In this document: piece by piece, positions 33,731 to 39,211 of the stretch
Numbering within the stretch: position 1 is the first letter of the stretch
Layout: each line of letters opens with the position of its first letter
Assembly: GCA_044361595.1 (NCBI GenBank)
Contig: JBIKIN010000007.1
Span: forward strand, 95,868 to 159,867
DNA length: 64,000 bases
Direction: 5' to 3'
Source of the DNA: Pseudopedobacter sp044361595
Lineage (GTDB): Bacteria; Bacteroidota; Bacteroidia; Sphingobacteriales; Sphingobacteriaceae
Translations under genes and position numbers: made by a program
Notes under the pieces: model-generated
Told to the model about the DNA's origin: nothing
Databases searched by the model: none
Seen by the model: only the letters and a program-made list of their open reading frames with translations

Positions 33731-34429
33731 ATGAATTATTTAGTCATTGGCGGAAGCTCTGGAATTGGCCTTGAGTTGGTTAACAAATTAGTGGCAGAAG
33801 GACATCAAGTTTACTCGGCATCAAGACATCAAGGAGATATTCCGTCTGCAGCACACTTTATAGCTTTTGATGTTTTAGGCGATACCGCAAGCTTAAAAGA
33901 AAACCTTCCCGATGTTTTAGACGGTTTAGCTTATTGCCCCGGAACTATTAATTTAAAACCCTTTGGTAGATTATCTGAAACCGATTTTGAAAATGATTTT
34001 AAGGTAAACGTTCTTGGAGCAGTAAAAGTAATTCAAGCAGCAACACCACTTTTAAAAAAATCAGAAAGTCCTTCAGTCGTATTATTTAGTACCGTTGCAG
34101 TACAAACAGGTATGGGTTTTCATGCCAGTATTGCAGCAAGCAAAGGTGCAATAGAAGGCTTAACACGTTCTCTGGCAGCCGAGTTTGCAGCAATTAAGAT
34201 TAGAGTAAATGCTTTAGCACCGTCCTTAACTGCTACACCATTGGCTCAGGCATTAATTTCTAGTCCAGAGCGTAAAGAAGCATCTGATAAAAGACATCCG
34301 CTAGGTCGAATTGGGACTGCAAAAGAATTAGCAGATGCTGCTTTTTTCTTAATCACACCTCAAAGCGCTTGGATAACAGGTCAGATTATTGCAATTGATG
34401 GCGGAATGTCATCCGTAAGAAGCTTCTAA
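33731..34429 (+). CDS. Short-chain dehydrogenase/reductase lacking the catalytic Tyr
   Basis: 232 residues with the SDR Rossmann fold: NAD(P)-binding GGSSGIG (7-13), Asn of NVLGA at N93, and the C-terminal ALAPSLTATPLA and GQIIAIDGG. The catalytic S-Y-K set is altered. Aligning on the conserved lysine (K138 in IAASKGAIEGL), the Tyr position is Ile134 and the Ser position is Thr121. The place right after FolE and PTPS is where a sepiapterin-reductase-like enzyme would complete tetrahydrobiopterin. Without the Tyr it may use other chemistry or bind pterin/NADP without turnover. The stop is directly followed by the next ATG. Confidence 0.85.
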   Translation: MNYLVIGGSSGIGLELVNKLVAEGHQVYSASRHQGDIPSAAHFIAFDVLGDTASLKENLPDVLDGLAYCPGTINLKPFGRLSETDFENDFKVNVLGAVKVIQAATPLLKKSESPSVVLFSTVAVQTGMGFHASIAASKGAIEGLTRSLAAEFAAIKIRVNALAPSLTATPLAQALISSPERKEASDKRHPLGRIGTAKELADAAFFLITPQSAWITGQIIAIDGGMSSVRSF

Positions 34430-35080
34430 ATGAAACAATATAGTTTAGAAGATATTTTAGGCTTAGATCAACGTTACAGAGCAACCTTCATGAACAGCAT
34501 TTCGGGCTTTAAAAGTTTGCAAATGGTGGCTACTAAAAATAATTTAGGTAAAACCAATATTGCGCTTTTTAACTCTATCTTTCATGTAGGAGCCAATCCA
34601 CCATATATAGGTTTTGTAGTTAGACCCAATGGCGATCAGCATGAGACCCTGTCTAATATTTTATCAGAAAAGTATTACACCCTAAACAATGTATTAGAAA
34701 GTAATTTTGTAGCAGCGCACCAAACAAGTGCCAGGTATCTTACAACCGAGTCAGAATTTGATACTTGTGGCTTTACCGAAGAATATGTAGATGGATTTAG
34801 TTCACCATTTGTGAAAGAAGCAAACATCAAAATTGGTTTAGCGTTTAAAGAATGTTTGCCGGTAGCTTTAAATAACACAAGCATCGTTATTGGAGAAGTA
34901 CAACAAATATTGATAGAAGAAGACTTAGTATCAGCAGATGGTTTTGTAGATATGCAAAAAGCAGGTTCGGTTACAGCGGCAGGTTTAGATGCTTATTATA
35001 CTACCAACTTTTTGGGACGTTTATCTTATGCAAAACCAGATAAACAACCAGAATTTTTAAATGTAAATAACAACATTTAA
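34430..35080 (+). CDS. Flavin reductase-like FMN-binding split-barrel protein
   Basis: 216 residues. The N-terminal RATFMNSISGFKSLQMVATKN, the IALFNSIFHVGANPPYIGFVVRP stretch and the later NIKIGLAFKECLPVAL fit the flavin_reduct split-barrel family, which binds FMN and either reduces free flavin or uses it in catalysis. The ATG follows the SDR stop with no gap. Together with FolE, PTPS and the SDR it could supply reduced flavin or act on a pterin/flavin in the light response. The substrate is not known. It is the last gene before a 266-base gap holding REP-like sequence. Confidence 0.83.
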   Translation: MKQYSLEDILGLDQRYRATFMNSISGFKSLQMVATKNNLGKTNIALFNSIFHVGANPPYIGFVVRPNGDQHETLSNILSEKYYTLNNVLESNFVAAHQTSARYLTTESEFDTCGFTEEYVDGFSSPFVKEANIKIGLAFKECLPVALNNTSIVIGEVQQILIEEDLVSADGFVDMQKAGSVTAAGLDAYYTTNFLGRLSYAKPDKQPEFLNVNNNI

Positions 35081-35131
35081 TGATTAATTTTGGGCGTTTA
35101 CCCAAGAAAAATTGGAGACGGGCTTTACACT

Positions 35132-35211
35132 TTAGTTTTTTTGTCATCCTGAGCGAAGTCGAAGGACAAAAAAAGCTACCGTTTCAATCCCCGCCTGTTT
35201 TTCGGGCAGGC
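35132..35211. repeat. REP-like palindromic intergenic element
   Basis: A first imperfect inverted repeat pairs a TAG/T7/GT arm with an AC/A7/GCTA arm around the core CCTGAGCGAAGTCGAAGG, a sequence I recognise as a dispersed motif in Bacteroidota. A second, shorter hairpin has GCCTG (35193-35197) and CAGGC (35207-35211). The element is G+C-richer than its surroundings and sits between two gene blocks. Confidence 0.6.
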
Positions 35212-35304
35212 CTAACGCAAAAACTACAGTTAATAACTAAATCACAAATGAACTAATTCAACTAATGAACCAATTCAACTTTTTACTTAAAACTTACTTC
35301 TTTA

Positions 35305-35344
35305 AACTAACAACCCAACAAACTAACTACCCAACAAACTATCA
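35305..35344 (+). repeat. Tandem octamer/16-mer repeat ending 2 bases before a start codon
   Basis: Five 8-base units: AACTAACA, ACCCAACA, AACTAACT, ACCCAACA, AACTATCA. Units 1-2 and 3-4 form a 16-base double repeat. The tract would be in the 5' leader of the TetR-fold gene (ATG 35347). The preceding 60 bases (AACTAATT/CAACTAATG and similar) look like a decayed continuation. It is unstructured, C/A-rich and purine-poor in G. Confidence 0.75.
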
Positions 35345-35346
35345 AA

Positions 35347-35994
35347 ATGGCTACTAAACAAAAAATTCAGACTGCATATATAGATTACGTATTATCAGAA
35401 GGTAAAAAACCAGCTACGGTATTCTCGTTTGCCAAAAAGAATAAATTTGCCGAGGAAGAATTTTATAAGCATTTTGGTTCTTTTGATACCATTGATAGTG
35501 CAATTTGGGCCGATTTATTCTCAGAAACAATTAAAGAAGTTAAGGCTCAAGAAGTTTGGTCAGACTACTCGGCTAGAGAGAAAGCGCTTTCTTTCTACTA
35601 CAGTTTTTTTGAACTGTTAAAAGCTAAAAGAAGCTTTGTAACTTATAGTATGGCTCAATTTAAAAAAGGAATTCAAACCCCTGCCCAATTGAAAGAGAGT
35701 AAACAAGTTTTTGAAGATTTTAGCATTAGCTTAATTCAAGAAGGTTTAGAAAGTGGCGAAATAAGCGACCGTAAATTTATTAGTGATAGGTATAAAGATG
35801 CATTATGGATGCAAGTGGCTTTTTTACTGAATTTTTGGATTAAAGATTATTCAGCGGGTTTTGAAAAAACAGATGAAGCCATAGAAAAAGGCGTAAACGT
35901 AACCTTCGATTTATTTCAGCGTACTCCAATAGATAATCTATTAGACTACGGAAAATTTTTAGCCCAAAATGCGGGGTTTAAAATGCCTTTTTAA
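35347..35994 (+). CDS. TetR-fold protein paired with an AarF/UbiB kinase
   Basis: 215 residues. The N-terminal 55 residues fit a TetR helix-turn-helix (IQTAYIDYVLSEGKKPATVFSFAKKNKFAEEEFYKHFGS). The remainder is all-alpha, as in TetR ligand domains. I cannot name its subfamily. It is next to an AarF/UbiB-type kinase gene, separated only by a toxin-antitoxin pair that seems to be an insertion. In mitochondria the TetR-fold protein COQ9 works with the UbiB kinase COQ8, so a non-regulatory lipid or quinone role is possible. A transcriptional repressor is the plainer reading. Confidence 0.75.
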   Translation: MATKQKIQTAYIDYVLSEGKKPATVFSFAKKNKFAEEEFYKHFGSFDTIDSAIWADLFSETIKEVKAQEVWSDYSAREKALSFYYSFFELLKAKRSFVTYSMAQFKKGIQTPAQLKESKQVFEDFSISLIQEGLESGEISDRKFISDRYKDALWMQVAFLLNFWIKDYSAGFEKTDEAIEKGVNVTFDLFQRTPIDNLLDYGKFLAQNAGFKMPF

Positions 35995-36054
35995 AGCAGT
36001 CAATCATTAGTATCAAAAATAATTATCAAGATGAATTTTATATGGGAAATAATC

Positions 36055-36083
36055 TTGTTATACGTATTAATTTTTTATTTTTG
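36055..36083 (+). promoter_or_regulatory. Promoter of the DUF6364-PIN toxin-antitoxin pair
   Basis: TTG at 36055-36057, an 18-base spacer and TATTTTTG at 36076-36083 fit the Bacteroidota -33/-7 pattern. The ATG is 22 bases downstream at 36106. Confidence 0.6.
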
Positions 36084-36105
36084 TACGGATTAATGCAACT
36101 GATTT

Positions 36106-36354
36106 ATGGATACTAAACTCACTTTAAAATTAGATAAAACAGTTATAGATAAAGCTAAAGAATATGCTTCTAATAACCAAAAAAGCCTTTCTCGCTTAAT
36201 AGAGACCTATTTAATTTCGCTAACTGAAAAAAATGAAAAGTCTGAAATTGAAATCTCGCCTTTTGTGAAAAGTATCAGTAATGGTGTTAAACTTCCGAAT
36301 GATATGGATGAAAAGAAAGAATATCGTGAATATTTATCTAATAAATATCAATAA
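36106..36354 (+). CDS. DUF6364-type antitoxin
   Basis: 82 residues. The N-terminal half MDTKLTLKLDKTVIDKAKEYA...QKSLSRLIETYL is a ribbon-helix-helix pattern as in DUF6364 antitoxins. The C-terminal tail (EISPFVKSISNGVKLPND...YREYLSNKYQ) is the usual PIN-binding extension. The stop is immediately followed by the ATG of the PIN toxin, the normal arrangement of a VapBC-like pair. It would bind its own promoter and neutralise the toxin. Confidence 0.88.
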   Translation: MDTKLTLKLDKTVIDKAKEYASNNQKSLSRLIETYLISLTEKNEKSEIEISPFVKSISNGVKLPNDMDEKKEYREYLSNKYQ

Positions 36355-36768
36355 ATGGACGTTTTATTTTTAGACACAAATGTAGTTTTAGATTTCTTAG
36401 GTCAACGCGAATTATTTTATGAAGATGCAGCAAAAATAGTCACGCTTGCCGATTTAGGTAAAATTGAAATAGTAGTTTCATCAATGTCTTATGCCACTAT
36501 TTATTATTTGCTCTTAAAAGTCGATTCACATCAGTCAATATTAGAAAAATTGACAAAATTTAAAACAATTGCGAAGACATCTGACTTAACAGATAAAGAG
36601 ATTACTTTAGGTCTTGCATCTAGTTTTACTGACTTTGAAGATGCATTACAATATTACAGTGCATTAAATATGAATTGTAATAGGTTAATAACCAGAAATG
36701 CTAAAGATTTTAAGAAATCTGTAATTCCAGTTTTAACTCCTAAAGAATATTTAAGGTCATTTGTTTAA
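36355..36768 (+). CDS. PIN-domain ribonuclease toxin (VapC-like)
   Basis: 137 residues. The start MDVLFLDTNVVLDFL holds the first PIN aspartate (D7, in DTN). FTDFEDALQYYSA supplies the central acidic residues, and NRLITRNAKDF the final acidic cluster. This metal-dependent fold cuts RNA. The gene is directly after its antitoxin with no gap. The pair interrupts the TetR-fold gene and the AarF gene, which in related layouts would be neighbours, so it is probably a later arrival. Confidence 0.9.
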   Translation: MDVLFLDTNVVLDFLGQRELFYEDAAKIVTLADLGKIEIVVSSMSYATIYYLLLKVDSHQSILEKLTKFKTIAKTSDLTDKEITLGLASSFTDFEDALQYYSALNMNCNRLITRNAKDFKKSVIPVLTPKEYLRSFV

Positions 36769-36803
36769 AAATTTAATTATTAAGATTATAAATTAGTCTA
36801 GCT

Positions 36804-36838
36804 TCTCAAATCTCACGTCTCAATACTCATATCTCAAT
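36804..36838 (+). repeat. Tandem heptamer repeat just before the AarF gene
   Basis: Five 7-base units TCTCAAA, TCTCACG, TCTCAAT, ACTCATA, TCTCAAT. They end 4 bases before the ATG at 36843, so they form the leader or upstream spacer. Same period as the repeats in odhB and the GT4 gene but a different unit. Confidence 0.75.
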
Positions 36839-36842
36839 AAAA

Positions 36843-38153
36843 ATGAAAGAACAAAACAGTATCCCAGCAAGTAAAGTAGCCCGCTCTGCAAAGTTTGTAG
36901 GAACTGGTATCAAGATTGGTGGTAATTACATCAAGCATTATTCTAAAAAAATATTTAATCCAGATTTAACAAGAGACGAGTTAAACGAAGACAACGCTGC
37001 CGATATATACAATTCTTTAAGCGAATTAAAAGGAAGTGCTTTAAAAGTTGCCCAAATGTTAAGTATGGATAAAAACATACTTCCAAAGGCTTATGTCGAT
37101 AAATTTTCCTTGTCTCAATATAGCGCACCGCCACTAAGCGGACCGCTCATCATGCAAACATTTAAAAAGCATTTTGGCAAAACTCCCGATAAAATATTTG
37201 ATAAATTTGATTTAAAATCAACAAACGCGGCATCTATTGGTCAGGTTCATAAAGCAGAGTTAAATGGCGAGAAATTAGCTGTGAAAATTCAATATCCTGG
37301 AGTAGGGAATTCGATTTCATCTGATTTGAAATTGATTAAACCTTTTGCCTTTCGTCTATTAGGTATGAGCGAAAAAGAGCTCGATATCTACATGAAAGAG
37401 GTAGAAGAGCGTTTAGTAGAAGAAACAGATTACGAGTTAGAAGTCCAAAATTCTTTAAAAATATCAGCAGCTTGTGCGAAGCTAGATAACATTGTATTTC
37501 CTACATACTATAAAGAACTATCGGGCTCTAGGATCATCACCATGAGTTGGTTAGAAGGTATGCATCTGAAAGAATTTTTGCAAACCAATCCTTCGCAAGA
37601 GTTAAGAAATACAATTGGCCAAGCACTTTGGGATTTTTACAATTTCCAACAACACGAGTTAAGAGCAGTACATGCTGATCCTCATCCAGGTAATTTCTTG
37701 ATCACCCCTGAAGGTAAATTAGGTATTATAGATTTTGGTTGCATCAAAGAATTACCAGACGATTTTTACTATCCATTTTTCTCTACCACATCAACAACGG
37801 TACTCAACAATAGAGAAGCAACTATTAATGCTTTTAAAGCTTTAGAAATGATATTACCTAAAGATAACGAGAAGCAGGTAGAGTTTTATTATAGTAATTA
37901 TAAAGAAATGATTGCCTTGTTTGCGCAACCTTACATGCAACCGGAATTTGATTTTAGTCAAACCGAGTTCTTTGATTCTTTATACGCTTTTGGAGAAAAA
38001 ATAGCCAAAATGCCTGAGTTTAAACAGGCAAGGGGAGTAAAACATTTTATTTATGTAAATCGCACCAATTTTGGTTTATACAACATCTTGAACGAGTTAG
38101 GTGCAACTGTTAAAACAGGCACTTTTAAACCACATGTGAAGATTGAGTATTAG
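36843..38153 (+). CDS. AarF/ABC1/UbiB-type atypical kinase
   Basis: 436 residues. The UbiB signatures are present with variation. The KxGQ motif reads K68-V-A-Q71, with Ala for Gly. The A-rich loop is NAASIGQVH (129-136), the ATP-binding Lys is in LAVKIQYPG (K148), and ExD is in EETDYELE. The catalytic loop is HADPHPGNFL and the metal motif IIDFG. Family members bind ATP atypically and support quinone or lipid metabolism. It probably belonged with the TetR-fold gene upstream. The last 34 codons are duplicated 751 bases downstream. Confidence 0.9.
   Translation: MKEQNSIPASKVARSAKFVGTGIKIGGNYIKHYSKKIFNPDLTRDELNEDNAADIYNSLSELKGSALKVAQMLSMDKNILPKAYVDKFSLSQYSAPPLSGPLIMQTFKKHFGKTPDKIFDKFDLKSTNAASIGQVHKAELNGEKLAVKIQYPGVGNSISSDLKLIKPFAFRLLGMSEKELDIYMKEVEERLVEETDYELEVQNSLKISAACAKLDNIVFPTYYKELSGSRIITMSWLEGMHLKEFLQTNPSQELRNTIGQALWDFYNFQQHELRAVHADPHPGNFLITPEGKLGIIDFGCIKELPDDFYYPFFSTTSTTVLNNREATINAFKALEMILPKDNEKQVEFYYSNYKEMIALFAQPYMQPEFDFSQTEFFDSLYAFGEKIAKMPEFKQARGVKHFIYVNRTNFGLYNILNELGATVKTGTFKPHVKIEY
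38047..38152 (+). repeat. Direct repeat, copy 1 (3' end of the AarF gene)
   Basis: 106 bases that recur at 38798-38903 with about 101 identities. From 38064 on, 88 of 89 match. In this copy they form the end of the AarF-type gene, from YVNRTNFGLYN to the TAG. Confidence 0.9.
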
Positions 38154-38177
38154 GATTAGTGGGAGAGAAAGACGACT

Positions 38178-38474
38178 TTAAAATTTTATTTTTTTAAAGT
38201 CTTGATAACTATTCCAGAATGTAATTAAGGTAATCGAATCTCTGTTTACTTTATAGTAAACACTCATTTGATGAGTGATTACACATTTATGAATGTTGTC
38301 TCTTTTTCTGTATTGAGGAAAAAGTTTAGGGTTACAGCTTATCTTAATTAAGATATTATCCGTTCTGTTGATGAATTTAAGAATAGTTTTAGCATTCCAT
38401 TCTTTTTCTAAATAATTTAAATTGCTTTCAAATGTAATTTCTGCCTCTTTAGACCATAATATATGGTAATTCAT
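38178..38474 (-). CDS. RelE/ParE-family toxin
   Basis: 98 residues. MNYHILWSKEAEITFESNLNYLEKEW is the ParE/RelE start, and the C-terminal YKVNRDSITLITFWNSYQDFKK is the conserved last strands. The family blocks gyrase or cuts mRNA on the ribosome; which one cannot be said. It follows its antitoxin by 3 bases. The pair lies between two copies of the AarF gene's 3' end and on the opposite strand. Confidence 0.88.
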   Translation of the reverse strand: MNYHILWSKEAEITFESNLNYLEKEWNAKTILKFINRTDNILIKISCNPKLFPQYRKRDNIHKCVITHQMSVYYKVNRDSITLITFWNSYQDFKKIKF

Positions 38475-38477
38475 TAA

Positions 38478-38708
38478 TTAAAGATAGCGTGATCTCATTT
38501 TTAACATTACTTCGGAGTGAGGTTTTACCAGCTGGTTCTTTATATCTTCTAACCCATTTTGTATAGAAGCTTCTAATAAAACATCATGATCCACTGATGA
38601 ATTATCTGTCCCGTAATCGAGTAATTTTTTAAGAGCAATAATTAAGGATAAATCATTTACCTTTTCTAATTGCTTAATCAATGTTATTTTTTCGGTTGAT
38701 AAATCCAT
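38478..38708 (-). CDS. Antitoxin partner of the RelE/ParE toxin
   Basis: 76 residues. It begins MDLSTEKITLIKQLEKVNDLSLIIALKKLLD and ends in a basic segment (EVMLKMRSRYL). The antitoxin at 44202-44435 starts in the same way, so both belong to one Bacteroidota-type small helical antitoxin family. It precedes the toxin by 3 bases and probably autorepresses from the 90-base upstream gap. Confidence 0.8.
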   Translation of the reverse strand: MDLSTEKITLIKQLEKVNDLSLIIALKKLLDYGTDNSSVDHDVLLEASIQNGLEDIKNQLVKPHSEVMLKMRSRYL

Positions 38709-38797
38709 ATATAAATATAAGTTTTTTTAAGAAAAATAAGAAATTGTATAAATTAGATTTTTTCCTCTGTTTATTAATACATTTTATTGTAAAGCAA

Positions 38798-38903
38798 TTA
38801 TTTAGGTAAACAGAACCAATTTTGGTTTATACAACATCTTGAACGAGTTAGGTGCAACTGTTAAAACAGGCACTTTTAAACCACATGTGAAGATGGAGTA
38901 TTA
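38798..38903 (+). repeat. Direct repeat, copy 2 (displaced 3' end of an AarF gene)
   Basis: Aligned with 38047-38152 in the coding frame, this copy reads VNRTNFGLYNILNELG to VKMEY and a TAA stop. Differences are AAT to AAC (Asn) and CGC to AGA (Arg), both silent, ATT to ATG (Ile to Met), and an in-frame TAG just before Val. It has no start codon or upstream coding sequence, so it is a gene-end remnant. The 751-base unit between equal points of the two copies carries the RelE/ParE pair. Confidence 0.88.
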
Positions 38904-38980
38904 AAAAGGGAGGGAGGTTCATATTTTATATTTGATCTGTCTTTCCCTCATTTTTTTCTTTGGGACTTCCTTCTCTTAAT

Positions 38981-39208
38981 CAATCCTTCACTCATTCTAT
39001 CATTCCATCCATCCTTCATCCCATCCTTCATTCATTCCATCCATCCTTCATTCCATCCATCCTTCATTCCATCCTTCCTTCATTCCATCCTTCCATCCTT
39101 CCATCCTTCCTTCATTCCATCCATCCTTCCTTCCTTCATTCCATCCATCCTTCATTCCTTCATTCCATCCTTCCATCCATCCTTCCTTCCTTCCATCCTT
39201 CCATCATT
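38981..39208. repeat. 228-bp tetranucleotide tract (57 in-phase units)
   Basis: 57 consecutive 4-base words with no phase break. After the first five, nearly all are CATT, CCAT or CCTT; exceptions are CAAT, CACT and CTAT near the start and one CATC. On the minus strand this reads as AATG/ATGG/AAGG with a GG pair every few bases. It ends 4 bases from the stop codon of the carbamoyltransferase gene, so it would be that gene's 3' trailer. Together with the AarF-end remnant it fills most of the 503-base gap 38709-39211. I see no gene there. Confidence 0.95.
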
Positions 39209-39211
39209 ACC

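Noticed and set aside
38981..39208. Possible CRISPR array
   Set aside because: Units are 4 bases with no unique spacers and no cas genes nearby.
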